Assembly: GCF_039536745.1 (NCBI RefSeq)
Contig: NZ_BAAAZE010000007.1
Location: 186,001-250,000, forward strand
Source: Actimicrobium antarcticum
Lineage (GTDB): Bacteria > Pseudomonadota > Gammaproteobacteria > Burkholderiales > Burkholderiaceae_D
DNA length: 64,000 nt
Reading direction: 5' to 3'
Part shown: in pieces, positions 1 through 9,115 of the stretch
Layout: the number at the start of each line of letters is the position of its first letter
How positions within the stretch are numbered: position 1 is the stretch's first letter
Position numbers and translations under genes: made by a program
Notes under the pieces: generated by a model
What the model was told of the DNA's origin: nothing
Databases searched by the model: none
What the model saw: the letters and a program-made list of their open reading frames with translations, nothing else

Positions 1-545
1 ACACGGTTGCAGTCGCTACCGAAGTTGCCCAGCCGGTAGCCGTGGTTGCCGAGCCAGTTGCAGCAGTGACTGCGCCAGTAGCCGAGCCGGAAGTGATCCC
101 CGAGCCGGTCGCTGCAGCAATCGCCCCGGTTGCGGTTGTTGAACCGGTCGATCTGGAGCCTGTCGTTATTGCGCCGGTTGCTGTCGAGCCCGTTGTCGTT
201 GCGCCAGTTACTGCAGCAGTTGAGCACATTGCCGTGGTCGAGCCGATCGTTGTTGCTGCAGTTGCGGCTCCGGTCGCAACGCCGGAACCGATCGCCGAAG
301 CGGTCGAGCCAGTCAAGGCAGTACCGGCAGTCCCAGCCGTCACCGTCACGGAAACCGCCATGGCAGATCTTGCCGAGGCGCTCAAATCAGCCGGATTGAC
401 ACTGGCAGCAACGGACCCCGCAAAGCTGCAAGCAGCGCAAGAGTCCGCAGCCAGTACCGCCGAAATACCGCGTGTACGTCGCGAGCGCAAGGTCGTGCCG
501 GTGCAAGCTGACGAACCTCTGGTACAAATCGAAACGCAACGCTGA
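1..545 (+). CDS. rne: Ribonuclease E, C-terminal tail (5' end outside window)
   Basis: The open frame enters from the left edge (first complete codon at base 3) and stops at 543-545. What is visible is the non-catalytic tail: about 110 residues of low-complexity Ala/Val/Pro/Glu sequence built on a repeating VAEPV or VEPVV pattern, then a basic segment (RVRRERK) and the ending LVQIETQR. The catalytic half is not in the window. I call rne because such tails are typical of betaproteobacterial RNase E (RNA and partner binding in the degradosome) and because rne next to moaA-mobA-moeA is a familiar Burkholderiales order. The GTG at 42 is internal, not a start. Another Pro/Ala-rich protein is possible in principle. 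Confidence 0.75.
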   Translation, partial: TVAVATEVAQPVAVVAEPVAAVTAPVAEPEVIPEPVAAAIAPVAVVEPVDLEPVVIAPVAVEPVVVAPVTAAVEHIAVVEPIVVAAVAAPVATPEPIAEAVEPVKAVPAVPAVTVTETAMADLAEALKSAGLTLAATDPAKLQAAQESAASTAEIPRVRRERKVVPVQADEPLVQIETQR

Positions 546-552
546 TGATCGG

Positions 553-586
553 GGAGCTGACGCGTCATTCTTGATGCGTCAGCTCC
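553..586 (+). other. Stem-loop just after the rne stop codon
   Basis: GGAGCTGACGC at 553-563 pairs perfectly with GCGTCAGCTCC at 576-586. Three further pairs can extend the stem towards a 6-base loop. There is no T-run after it, so it is not a classical terminator. It may protect or process the 3' end of the rne message. Confidence 0.6.
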
Positions 587-653
587 GGCGATTCAGAAGT
601 ACCGATGCAGGCTTTGCGTTTCTGTTCAAAAGAACCGCATTGATGTAACAAGG

Positions 654-677
654 AAAGGGAGCCAGTGCTCCCTTTTT
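654..677 (+). terminator. Intrinsic terminator downstream of rne
   Basis: AAAGGGAGC (654-662) and GCTCCCTTT (667-675) form a stem around a CAGT loop, and the following T residues complete a T-run. It sits between rne and chrA and argues against any chrA start upstream of about 680. Confidence 0.8.
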
Positions 678-744
678 GCATGGCAGTCCGACATCACACC
701 ATGTCGCCCGACCGAACATCCATCACGATTTTCTGGACAACACC

Positions 745-2103
745 ATGGCATCCCCAATCGACCCGGACATCGCGAACAGGCAACCGCCAGCCGAGGTCAC
801 ACTTACCGAGGCCTTCTGGTACTGGCTCCAACTGGGCTGCATCAGCTTTGGCGGTCCGGCCGGACAAATCGCGCTGATGCATACCGACCTGGTGGAAAAG
901 AAGCGCTGGATTTCGGAAAAGCGTTTTTTGCACGCCCTCAACTACTGCATGATCCTGCCCGGCCCCGAGGCGACGCAGCTCGCGGTCTACATCGGTTGGC
1001 TGATGCATCGCACCCGGGGCGGTATTCTGGCGGGCGCCCTGTTCGTCCTGCCATCCCTGCTGCTGCTGATCCTGTTGAGCTGGATTTATCTGGCCTTCGG
1101 CAACCAGCCCATCGTGGCGGGAATTTTGTATGGCATCAAACCAGCAGTAGTCGCTATCGTCCTTGCTGCAGCCTATCGGATCGGCTCACGTACCCTGAAG
1201 AATCACTGGCTGCGCGGCATCGCCGTGCTGGCCTTTGCGGCAATCGCCCTGCTGCACCTGCCCTTCCCGCTGATCGTCCTGGGTGCCGGTATTGCCGGCT
1301 GGATCGGCGGTCGCTTCCTGCCCGAAAAATTCGATGTCGGTGGCACCCATGCCCAGGCAAAATCGTCCTACGGCGCAGCGCTGCTGGATGACACGACACC
1401 GACCCCGGCGCATGCGCATTTCTCGCTTGCCCGGCTGGCACTGGTGGGCGGTATCGGACTGGTGGCGGGTGCGGCAACATGGCTTGCCATTGCAGCTCTG
1501 TTCGGCGGCAGCAGCACTGCGGCACAGCTGGGCTGGTTCTTTACCAAGGCCGCCATGCTCACGTTTGGCGGTGCCTACGCGGTGCTTCCGTATGTCTATC
1601 AGGGCGCCGTGGACCATTATCACTGGCTCACTGCCGCACAGATGATCGACGGTCTGGCGCTGGGCGAAACCACGCCAGGTCCGTTGATCATGATCGTGGC
1701 CTTCGTCGGTTTTGTCGGTGGCTGGAGCAAGGAAATTTTTGGTGCCACGCACTTGCTGGCCGGCGGTGTGCTGGGCGCGGTAGTTGCCACCTGGTTCACG
1801 TTCCTGCCCTCCTTCATTTTCATCTTCGCCGGCGGTCCGCTGGTGGAATCGACCCGAGACAACATTCGCCTGACCGCGCCACTGACGGCCATTTCGGCAG
1901 CCGTAGTGGGCGTGATCGTCAGCCTCGCGGTATTTTTTGCGGAACAGGTATTCCATCTGGAGCGCACGCTGGCACAGTGGGACTGGATCGCGATGGGCAT
2001 CACGCTCGCTGCCTGCATCGCGCTGTTCCGGTTCAAAGCCGGCACCATCAAGCTGATCATTGCCTGTGCGATTGCAGGCCTCATGGTATCGTTCTTCGCC
2101 TGA
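745..2103 (+). CDS. chrA: Chromate transporter, ChrA family (long form)
   Basis: This 452-residue polytopic inner-membrane protein is of the CHR family, which exports chromate and confers resistance. It has the two-domain architecture of long-chain ChrA. The N-terminal half carries LGCISFGGPAGQIALMH and ILPGPEATQLA, and the C-terminal half carries the matching AMLTFGGAYAVLPYV and ALGETTPGPLIM, so the duplicated CHR domain is visible. I chose ATG 745 (MASPIDPDIA). An in-frame ATG at 676 lies at the rne terminator and would add 23 residues unlike the family. No clear Shine-Dalgarno precedes 745. The gene is alone, between the rne terminator and moaA, with no chrB-like regulator nearby. Confidence 0.88.
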   Translation: MASPIDPDIANRQPPAEVTLTEAFWYWLQLGCISFGGPAGQIALMHTDLVEKKRWISEKRFLHALNYCMILPGPEATQLAVYIGWLMHRTRGGILAGALFVLPSLLLLILLSWIYLAFGNQPIVAGILYGIKPAVVAIVLAAAYRIGSRTLKNHWLRGIAVLAFAAIALLHLPFPLIVLGAGIAGWIGGRFLPEKFDVGGTHAQAKSSYGAALLDDTTPTPAHAHFSLARLALVGGIGLVAGAATWLAIAALFGGSSTAAQLGWFFTKAAMLTFGGAYAVLPYVYQGAVDHYHWLTAAQMIDGLALGETTPGPLIMIVAFVGFVGGWSKEIFGATHLLAGGVLGAVVATWFTFLPSFIFIFAGGPLVESTRDNIRLTAPLTAISAAVVGVIVSLAVFFAEQVFHLERTLAQWDWIAMGITLAACIALFRFKAGTIKLIIACAIAGLMVSFFA

Positions 2104-2133
2104 GAAAACCCACCTCCAAGCACCTCGAAAACC

Positions 2134-3255
2134 ATGGCAGATAAAGTTATTCCGATCGTCGATCTCCGTAGCCGGGATCGGCACCAGGCACCGGCCATCC
2201 CGGCCACGCTGGATGCTCCCACGGGATCGCTACGTGACCGAATGTCACGCCCGCTGCACGACCTGCGCATTTCGGTCACCGACCGCTGCAATTTCCGCTG
2301 CGTGTATTGCATGCCGAAAGACGTGTTCGACAAGGATTACCAGTTCCTGCCACAAACCTCGCTGCTGTCGTTCGAAGAAATCACGCGCATGGCGCGGATT
2401 TTCATCGACCACGGCGTCGAAAAAATCCGCCTGACCGGTGGCGAACCGCTGCTGCGCAAGCACCTCGAAAAATTGATCGAGATGCTCAGCAAACTGCAAA
2501 CCCGCAGCGGCCGCAACCTTGACCTGACCCTGACCACCAACGGTTCGCTGCTCGCCAAAAAAGCCCAATCGCTGAAAGACGCCGGACTTCGACGTGTCAC
2601 CGTCTCGCTGGACGCACTGACCGAATCGACCTTCCGGACCATGAACGATGTCGACTTCCCGGTGTCCGACGTACTGCATGGCATCGATGTCGCGCATGCA
2701 GTCGGGCTCGGGCCGATCAAGGTCAACATGGTCGTCAAGCGTGGCATGAACGACCAGGAAATTCTGCCGATGGCGCGCCACTTCAAGGGCTCGCCAGCGA
2801 TCCTCCGCTTCATCGAATACATGGATGTCGGTGCCTCGAATGGCTGGAAAATGGACGAAGTCATGCCCTCGGCCGAAGTCATCGCGCGCATCGCCGGCGC
2901 ATTCCCGTTGCACGAGATCGCCCCGAACTACGGCGGCGAAACCGCCGGTCGCTGGCGCTATGCCGATGGCAGCGGCGAAGTCGGCGTAATCTCCAGTGTG
3001 ACCAAGGCGTTTTGCCAGGATTGCAGTCGTGCGCGGCTCTCGACCGAAGGCAAGCTGTACACCTGCCTGTTCGCCACCGGCGGCCATGACCTGCGTGCCC
3101 TGATGCGCGACGGTCGCAGCGATGCCGAAATCTCGGCCGTGATCGGCCAGATCTGGGGCGCACGCACCGACCGCTATTCCGAACTGCGCACGGCCAACAC
3201 CAGCGGCTTGCAGCGCAGCGCCAACAAAGTAGAAATGTCGTACATCGGAGGCTGA
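2134..3255 (+). CDS. moaA: GTP 3',8-cyclase, molybdenum cofactor biosynthesis
   Basis: This radical-SAM enzyme (373 aa) converts GTP to 3',8-cyclo-GTP, the first step of molybdopterin synthesis. The N-terminal SAM cluster CNFRCVYC uses C52, C56 and C59. GGEPLL follows, and the second cluster appears near the C-terminus in CQDCSRARLSTEGKLYTC. The protein ends in YIGG, matching the catalytic C-terminal GG tail of MoaA. mobA starts 6 bases after the stop, so the genes are co-transcribed. moaC, moaD and moaE are not in the window. Confidence 0.96.
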   Translation: MADKVIPIVDLRSRDRHQAPAIPATLDAPTGSLRDRMSRPLHDLRISVTDRCNFRCVYCMPKDVFDKDYQFLPQTSLLSFEEITRMARIFIDHGVEKIRLTGGEPLLRKHLEKLIEMLSKLQTRSGRNLDLTLTTNGSLLAKKAQSLKDAGLRRVTVSLDALTESTFRTMNDVDFPVSDVLHGIDVAHAVGLGPIKVNMVVKRGMNDQEILPMARHFKGSPAILRFIEYMDVGASNGWKMDEVMPSAEVIARIAGAFPLHEIAPNYGGETAGRWRYADGSGEVGVISSVTKAFCQDCSRARLSTEGKLYTCLFATGGHDLRALMRDGRSDAEISAVIGQIWGARTDRYSELRTANTSGLQRSANKVEMSYIGG

Positions 3256-3261
3256 AACAGC

Positions 3262-3849
3262 ATGAATAACATTACCGGATTGATCCTGGCAGGCGGGCGC
3301 GGCACGCGCATGGGCACGGTCGACAAAGGGCTGCAGGTATTTCGCGGCGCGCCGATGGCAATGCATGTCCTGATGCGCCTGGCACCACAGGTCGATCACA
3401 TCATGATCAATGCCAACCAGAACCTGGCCGCGTATGAATCCATCTGCACGGCGGTCTGGCCCGACGAGATGCAGGGCTTTGCCGGTCCGCTGGCAGGATT
3501 GCAGTCCGGCCTGATGCATTGCGAGACCGCGTATCTGGTCACCGCGCCCTGTGACTCGCCGTTCCTGCCGCTCGACCTGGTCGAGCGTCTCAGGACAGCC
3601 TTGCTGGAACAGGACGCCGACCTCGCCGTGGCGGTCACTGGCGACGCCGAACATCGCCAGTCGCATCCGGTATTTTGCCTGCTCAAGTCGTCGTTGCTGT
3701 CGCACCTGACGCTGTTCCTGCAACAGGGTGGCCGCAAGGTCGATGCGTGGTACGTCTCGCTGGCAGTGGCCGAAGTGCACTTTGACGATGAAGCGGCATT
3801 CCGTAATATCAATACGCTGGACGAGCTGCGCAAATTCGAGGCGGCGTAA
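3262..3849 (+). CDS. mobA: Molybdenum cofactor guanylyltransferase
   Basis: The product (195 aa) transfers GMP from GTP to Mo-molybdopterin, giving the MGD cofactor used by DMSO-reductase-family enzymes such as formate dehydrogenase and nitrate reductase. The N-terminal nucleotide-binding loop LILAGGRGTRMG followed by DKGL is diagnostic, and GFAGPLAGLQ and VTAPCDSPFLP match the family. Length is normal. It lies between moaA and moeA with intergenic gaps of a few bases, so translation is probably coupled. Confidence 0.95.
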   Translation: MNNITGLILAGGRGTRMGTVDKGLQVFRGAPMAMHVLMRLAPQVDHIMINANQNLAAYESICTAVWPDEMQGFAGPLAGLQSGLMHCETAYLVTAPCDSPFLPLDLVERLRTALLEQDADLAVAVTGDAEHRQSHPVFCLLKSSLLSHLTLFLQQGGRKVDAWYVSLAVAEVHFDDEAAFRNINTLDELRKFEAA

Positions 3850-3854
3850 CCAGC

Positions 3855-5144
3855 ATGAGCACCCCACTCCGCTCCCTCGCCGAGGTCGCCAGCTGCCTGT
3901 CCGATTACGATCCACAGGCCCTGCCGGTGGCCGATGCCCAGCGCATCATCCGCGACTTCATCACGCCGATCCAGTCGTCAGAACAAGTCGCGCTGCGCAG
4001 CGCACTCGGCCGCGTACTGGCGGCCGACATCATCTCGCCGATCAATGTGCCATCGCATGACAATTCCGCGATGGATGGCTATGCGTTGCGCAGTGCCGAT
4101 CTGGCTGACACGGCGATCGACCTGGAGGTCATCGGTACCGCCTACGCCGGCCGGATGTTCACCGGCAGTGTCGCAAGCGGGCAATGCGTGCGCATCATGA
4201 CCGGGGCGATCATGCCGGCCGAATGCGACACCGTGATCCCGCAGGAATTCACCCAAAACAGCAGCGCGCAACACGTCACGATTCCACCGAACGTGGTGCG
4301 CAGTGGCGACAACCGCCGCTTCTGCGGCGAAGATCTCGAAGCCGGCAAACCGGCCTTGCGCAAAGGGCGCATCGTGCATGCGGCCGACCTCGGCTTGCTG
4401 GCGTCACTCGGGATTGCTGAAGTAGCGGTACAGCGTCGATTGCGGGTGGCCTTTTTTTCGACCGGCGATGAACTGCGCTCGATCGGCGAAACACTCGCCG
4501 CGGGCTGCGTCTACGACAGCAATCGCTACACGCTGTATGGCATGCTGGTGCGACTCGGTTGCGACCTGATCGACATGGGCGTGGTGCCGGATGATCCGGC
4601 GTCACTCGAACAGGCCCTGCGCAGCGCCTGCGAAAACGCCGATGCCATCATCACCTCGGGTGGCGTCTCGGTCGGCGCGGCCGATTACACCAAACAGATC
4701 ATGGCCGAACTCGGCGACGTCACCTTCTGGAAAATCGGTATGCGTCCCGGCCGCCCCATGGCGTTCGGCAACATCAGCTCGAACGGCCAAAGTGCCTTTT
4801 TGTTCGGCCTGCCCGGCAATCCGGTGGCGGTCATGGTGACGTTCTACTTTTTTGCGCGGCCGGCGCTGTTGCACATGATGGGCGCCGATGCGATGCCACC
4901 GCCGTTACTGCAAGTGGCGTCGGCAGCAGCGATCCGCAAAAAACCCGGTCGCACCGAATACCAGCGCGGCATCCTGGCCACCGATGCCGCTGGCCGGCAA
5001 ACCGTCACCATCACCGGCGCGCAAGGTTCCGGCATCCTGCGCTCGATGGTCGAAGCCAATTGCATGGTGGTGCTGCACGACGCGCAGGGATCGGTCGCCG
5101 CTGGCGACCTGGTTGACGTGATGCTGTTTGATGGACTGACTTGA
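3855..5144 (+). CDS. moeA: Molybdopterin molybdenumtransferase
   Basis: MoeA (429 aa) inserts molybdate into adenylated molybdopterin. Family motifs appear in order: NSAMDGYA, TGAIMPAECDTVIPQE, STGDEL, YDSNRYTL, SGGVSVGAADY, MRPGRPMAFG and GLPGNPVAV. The length is typical. It starts 5 bases after mobA. The next gene may start inside or just after its end. Confidence 0.95.
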   Translation: MSTPLRSLAEVASCLSDYDPQALPVADAQRIIRDFITPIQSSEQVALRSALGRVLAADIISPINVPSHDNSAMDGYALRSADLADTAIDLEVIGTAYAGRMFTGSVASGQCVRIMTGAIMPAECDTVIPQEFTQNSSAQHVTIPPNVVRSGDNRRFCGEDLEAGKPALRKGRIVHAADLGLLASLGIAEVAVQRRLRVAFFSTGDELRSIGETLAAGCVYDSNRYTLYGMLVRLGCDLIDMGVVPDDPASLEQALRSACENADAIITSGGVSVGAADYTKQIMAELGDVTFWKIGMRPGRPMAFGNISSNGQSAFLFGLPGNPVAVMVTFYFFARPALLHMMGADAMPPPLLQVASAAAIRKKPGRTEYQRGILATDAAGRQTVTITGAQGSGILRSMVEANCMVVLHDAQGSVAAGDLVDVMLFDGLT

Positions 5145-5167
5145 CGGACTTACAGCAGAAAGATTTT

Positions 5168-5815
5168 ATGACCAAACAACTCCGCATCGATTTTGTCTCG
5201 GATGTATCGTGCCCATGGTGCATCATCGGCCTGAAAGCACTCGAACAGGCGATTGCCAATATCGGCAGTGAGGTCGAGGTGGCCATCCACTGCCAGCCAT
5301 TCGAGCTCAACCCGACCATGGCACCCGAGGGTCAGGACATCACCGAACACATCATCCAGAAATACGGCATCACCAAGGCGCAAAGTCAGGGCAACCGCGA
5401 AGCCATACGCGCACGCGGCGCGGAACTGGGTTTCACATTCGGCATGGCGCCGAACAGCCGCATCTACAACACCTTCGATGCACATCGGCTGTTGCACTGG
5501 GCCGAGGAAACCAATCACCAGCTGGCGTTGAAGCACGCGCTGTTCGATGCCTATTTCACGCAGGGTCGTGATCCGAGCTCGCACGCCGTTCTGGTCGAAG
5601 CAGCGATCAAGGTCGGCCTGGATGGTGAACAGGCAGCGCAACTGCTGGCGTCCGATCGGTTCACGACGGAAGTACGCGAGAGCGAACAGTTCTACCTGCG
5701 CCAGGGCATCAATTCGGTACCCGCCGTCATCATCAATGGTCGCCACCTGATTTCCGGAGGCCAGCCTGTCGACGTCTTCGAGCAGGCGCTGCGACAGATC
5801 GCCGCAGCGGAGTAA
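5168..5815 (+). CDS. DsbA-family oxidoreductase, FrnE-like
   Basis: This 215-residue thioredoxin-fold protein of the DsbA/FrnE group has CPWC near its N-terminus (VSDVSCPWCIIGLKALE). No signal peptide is visible, which fits the cytoplasmic FrnE-like disulfide oxidoreductases rather than periplasmic DsbA. ATG 5168 (MTKQLRIDF) places the first beta strand right at the N-terminus. A TTG at 5141, overlapping the moeA stop, is an in-frame alternative that adds 9 residues. The gene probably reads from the moa-mob-moe operon. Its stop abuts the stop of the convergent MFS gene with no base between them. Confidence 0.85.
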   Translation: MTKQLRIDFVSDVSCPWCIIGLKALEQAIANIGSEVEVAIHCQPFELNPTMAPEGQDITEHIIQKYGITKAQSQGNREAIRARGAELGFTFGMAPNSRIYNTFDAHRLLHWAEETNHQLALKHALFDAYFTQGRDPSSHAVLVEAAIKVGLDGEQAAQLLASDRFTTEVRESEQFYLRQGINSVPAVIINGRHLISGGQPVDVFEQALRQIAAAE

Positions 5816-7303
5816 TCAGGATGTCGAGGTGGTGGTCGCAGCGGAGCTGGCGACCGGCATCAGCTTGCCGCGCAATTCTTTTTCCGACAATTGCCAGACC
5901 AGCAGCGGCGCAATCGCCGACATGCCTGCGCTGATCAGGAACAATTGCCGGAATGCGCCATCAGCAGCGCCCCGTCCGGCCGCATCGCCCAGCAAGGCGC
6001 CAAACAAATCTGCCGGCGCGTCCGGCAGCGCATGACGCAACAAGGTCGTCAGCAACGACGACAACAAAGCCACGCCAACCGCGCCGCCCAGCAGGCGTGA
6101 CAGCGAGGTCAGCGCAGTGGCCACGCCGATGTGCCCGACCGCCACCGCATTCTGCGTCGCCACCATCGAGGTCGGAAACTGAAAACCCAGCCCCACGCCC
6201 ATCACCACCAAAGTCACCACCATCAGCACCGGTTGGTTCAGCGGGGTCATGGCCAGCGCCACACCGCCCACGGTGGCCGCGATCGTGCCACCAAGTTGCA
6301 GTCGCTTGTAATGCCCGCTGGCACTCATCAACCGACCCGCCAGAAATGCGCCAAACGGGATCGCCAGCGTCAGCGGCAGCAGGCGCAAGGCCGACGCATC
6401 GGGCGCCATGCCACCGGCCAGTTGCAACCGCAACGGCAATAGCACCGACATCGAAATAAACTGAAAAAATGCGAGGAACAGCACCACGCAACAGATCGTC
6501 ACGGTCTTGTTTCGGAACAGCGCCAGCGGGATCAGCGGCTCGCTACTGCGGTGCGAATGCCAGCCAAATGCCAGCAGCATCGCAGCGCCGCCGATGGCCA
6601 GCAGCAGGTTCAGCGGTTCTGCAGCAGCCACGCCCTGGCCGAGCCGGGACATCGCAATCAGTACCGCCGTCAGGCCCGCCGCGAACAGGACGGCGCCGAC
6701 ATAATCGACCTTGTGCTGCGCATGCGTCACCGGCAAATTGCGCAACGACCGGCGCACCAGCCACAGCGCCAGCAGGCCCAGCGGCAGGTTGATCCAGAAG
6801 ATATAGCGCCACGACAGATAGTGCGTCAGGTAGCCGCCAAGAATGGGGCCGGCCAGGCTGGCGGCGGCATACACGCCGCTGATGTAGCCCTGATAGCGAC
6901 CGCGTTCGCGCAGCGGCACGACGTTGGCAATGGTCGCCTGCGCCACCGAAATCAACCCGCCACCACCCAGCCCCTGCAAGACCCGGAAACCGATCAGCTG
7001 CGGCATCGTCGTCGCCAGCGCGCAGCCCAGCGAACCCAGCGTAAAAATCAGGATGGCGGCACTCAGGCTGGCGCTGCGGCCGTGGATATCACTGAGCTTG
7101 CCCCAGATCGGCGTGGCCACGGTGCAGGCCACCAGATAGGCCGAAATCACCCAGGCCATTTGCGCGAAACCGTCGAGCTGACCGGCAATGACCGGCAGCG
7201 CGACAGCGACCACGGTTTGTTCGATCGCACCGAGCAGGATGACGAGGACGAGACCGCTGATGATCAGGCGGATATTGAGTGGTTCGGAGTCGGAATTTTG
7301 CAT
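5816..7303 (-). CDS. MFS multidrug exporter, DHA2 (14-TM) family
   Basis: This inner-membrane drug:H+ antiporter (495 aa) resembles EmrB/QacA. The N-terminal first helix contains LGAIEQTVVAVALPVI. The motif-A-like loop WGKLSDIHGRS and the motif-C-like AGPILGGYLTHYLSWRYIFWINLP are clear. The length and hydrophobic spacing fit 14 segments. No EmrA-type adaptor or TetR regulator adjoins it, so the substrate cannot be inferred. Its stop codon abuts the stop of the DsbA-like gene on the other strand. Confidence 0.9.
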   Translation of the reverse strand: MQNSDSEPLNIRLIISGLVLVILLGAIEQTVVAVALPVIAGQLDGFAQMAWVISAYLVACTVATPIWGKLSDIHGRSASLSAAILIFTLGSLGCALATTMPQLIGFRVLQGLGGGGLISVAQATIANVVPLRERGRYQGYISGVYAAASLAGPILGGYLTHYLSWRYIFWINLPLGLLALWLVRRSLRNLPVTHAQHKVDYVGAVLFAAGLTAVLIAMSRLGQGVAAAEPLNLLLAIGGAAMLLAFGWHSHRSSEPLIPLALFRNKTVTICCVVLFLAFFQFISMSVLLPLRLQLAGGMAPDASALRLLPLTLAIPFGAFLAGRLMSASGHYKRLQLGGTIAATVGGVALAMTPLNQPVLMVVTLVVMGVGLGFQFPTSMVATQNAVAVGHIGVATALTSLSRLLGGAVGVALLSSLLTTLLRHALPDAPADLFGALLGDAAGRGAADGAFRQLFLISAGMSAIAPLLVWQLSEKELRGKLMPVASSAATTTSTS

Positions 7304-7428
7304 CCGGCTAGTTATACCCGATCAGGCCAAAGTGCGTAGTCCTCTCAAGGTACGATTTTGGGCGCAAAAAATCCTGGCAACCAGAAGGTTGGCAGCCAAG
7401 TACAACCTTCACAATGCAACCATCATGC

Positions 7429-7625
7429 CGTAGGTTGGGCTGCGAAGCCCAACCTGCGTCAAGCTTCCGGCGCGGTCGGCGTTAGCTGAAGCGGCGTGTG
7501 CCGGGTCGCAAATAAGACCGACTATCAGGTCGCTCCCCGCTTGGCCGCAACGGAATACAACCCGTTTTGATTACCGAAAGCAGCAACGTGACGCATGTTG
7601 GGCTTTGCAGCTCAACCTACGAATC
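7429..7625. repeat. REPIN-like inverted pair of palindromic repeats, copy 1
   Basis: Left unit 7429-7465 reads CGTAGGTTGGGCTGCGAAGC and onward to CAACCTGCGTCAAGCT. The right unit, 7586-7621, is the same element inverted. Each unit is itself a hairpin (TTGGGCT/AGCCCAA). The same unit occurs as inverted pairs near 12.3 kb and at the ends of the 49.9-50.8 kb palindrome. This pair fills most of the 370-bp gap between the MFS gene and pqqE. No gene is seen in that gap. Confidence 0.75.
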
Positions 7626-7673
7626 GGCGGTTGCATTACGTACGCAGGACTTCGATACCCAACCTGCCGGCAA

Positions 7674-8837
7674 CTAAGCTTTTGTTTGCGCCGCTGCACT
7701 GGCCAGGATGCGTGAATTGCTGTCGGTCCGGAAGATGATCGGCTGCTCGGCGACGGCAGCCGGCACAGTGCGATTAGCCGCGTGGAAAATAATCTGGTCG
7801 ACCCGCTCGCGCAACGGTGACTTCGCGCAGACCGGATCGGTCGCGGCAGCATCGCCAGCCAGCATCAATGCCTGGCAGCGGCAACCGCCAAAGTCCTTTG
7901 CTTTTTCCGGGCAACTGCGGCACGGCTCCTGCATCCAGTCATCACCGCGATATTTGTTGAAAGCGCTGCTGTCGTACCAGATCTCCTGCATCGACATGGC
8001 GCGCACATTCGGCAATGACAATCCCGGCAGGTCGCGTGCGTTGTGGCATGGCAGTGCGACGCCGTCCGGTGCGACACCGAGGAACACCGAGCCCCAGCCA
8101 TTCATGCAGGCCTTCGGCCGGTCTTCGAAATAATCGGGAATCACGAACAGAATCTTGCAGCGCTTGCCAATCCTGGCGCGATAGGTCGCGACCACCTCTT
8201 CGGCCTCGCGCAATTGTTCGCGGGTGGGCATCAGCTGGTCGCGGTTTTTCATGGCCCAGCCGTAGTACTGGGTGTTCGCCAGTTCCAGATATTCGGCATC
8301 CAGCGCCAGCGCCATCTCAATGATCTTGTCGACGTGCGGCAAATTATGTCGGTGCAGCACGCAGTTGAGCACCATCGGATAGTCGTATTGCTTGATCAGC
8401 GCAGCGACTTTTTTCTTCAGGTCGAAGGTCTTGGTACTGCTCAGGAAATCATTGAGCTCTTTGGTCGAATCCTGAAACGACAGCTGGATATGATCGAGCC
8501 CGGCGTCTTTCAGCGCCTTGATGCGCGCTTCGGTCAGGCCGACGCCGGAGGTAATCAGGTTGGTATAAAAGCCGAGCCGATGCGCCTCGGTGACCAACTC
8601 CTCCAGATCATCGCGCAGCAGCGGTTCGCCACCCGAAAACCCCAGCTGCACCGCACCGAGTGCGCGCGCCTGCTGCATCACCGTGAACCACTCGGCCGTG
8701 CTCAGTTCATTGCGGACGGCAGTGTAGTTGACCGGGTTGTAGCAGAACGCGCAATGCAACGGGCAACGGTAGGTCAGCTCGGCCAGCAACCAGTACGGCG
8801 GTGACGGCACCGGCTTGACGGCAAGAGGTGCATTCAT
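7674..8837 (-). CDS. pqqE: PqqA peptide cyclase (radical SAM)
   Basis: The product (387 aa) joins the Glu and Tyr side chains of PqqA by a carbon-carbon bond, with PqqD as chaperone. The radical-SAM motif is CPLHCAFC (C25, C29, C32). The C-terminal SPASM-type cysteines are visible in CRSCPEK, GGCRCQ and DPVCAKSP. Start ATG 8837 (MNAPLAVKP) lies 2 bases after the pqqD stop; longer in-frame starts would overlap pqqD and lack homology. It is the last gene of pqqABCDE. Confidence 0.96.
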   Translation of the reverse strand: MNAPLAVKPVPSPPYWLLAELTYRCPLHCAFCYNPVNYTAVRNELSTAEWFTVMQQARALGAVQLGFSGGEPLLRDDLEELVTEAHRLGFYTNLITSGVGLTEARIKALKDAGLDHIQLSFQDSTKELNDFLSSTKTFDLKKKVAALIKQYDYPMVLNCVLHRHNLPHVDKIIEMALALDAEYLELANTQYYGWAMKNRDQLMPTREQLREAEEVVATYRARIGKRCKILFVIPDYFEDRPKACMNGWGSVFLGVAPDGVALPCHNARDLPGLSLPNVRAMSMQEIWYDSSAFNKYRGDDWMQEPCRSCPEKAKDFGGCRCQALMLAGDAAATDPVCAKSPLRERVDQIIFHAANRTVPAAVAEQPIIFRTDSNSRILASAAAQTKA

Positions 8838-8839
8838 GA

Positions 8840-9115
8840 TCAGACGATCCAGTTCTCTTGAAACGCATGGGCCAGCAAGCCCTCGACATCGGGGCGCAAT
8901 CCGGTGGCATTGAACTTGTCTTCGAGGATCGCAACGATGTCGTCGACCGTGCGCACGCCATCGCAGCATTGCAGGATTTCGCCGGCGCTGCCATTAAGCC
9001 GCACCATGCCTTCCGGGTACAGCAGGACGTGGCAATGCTGGGCTTCTTCCCATTGCAGGCGGAAGTGGCGATGCAGTTTTGGCCGGGCGGGCACATCGGT
9101 GGGCAGCGTAGTCAT
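8840..9115 (-). CDS. pqqD: PqqA-binding chaperone PqqD
   Basis: PqqD (91 aa) binds the PqqA peptide and presents it to PqqE. The sequence has the typical winged-helix RRE features: RLQWEEAQHCHVLLYPEGMV, LNGSAGEILQCCDG, VDDIVAILEDKF. The ATG at 9115 overlaps the pqqC stop as ATGA, which fixes the start and implies coupled translation. Confidence 0.95.
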   Translation of the reverse strand: MTTLPTDVPARPKLHRHFRLQWEEAQHCHVLLYPEGMVRLNGSAGEILQCCDGVRTVDDIVAILEDKFNATGLRPDVEGLLAHAFQENWIV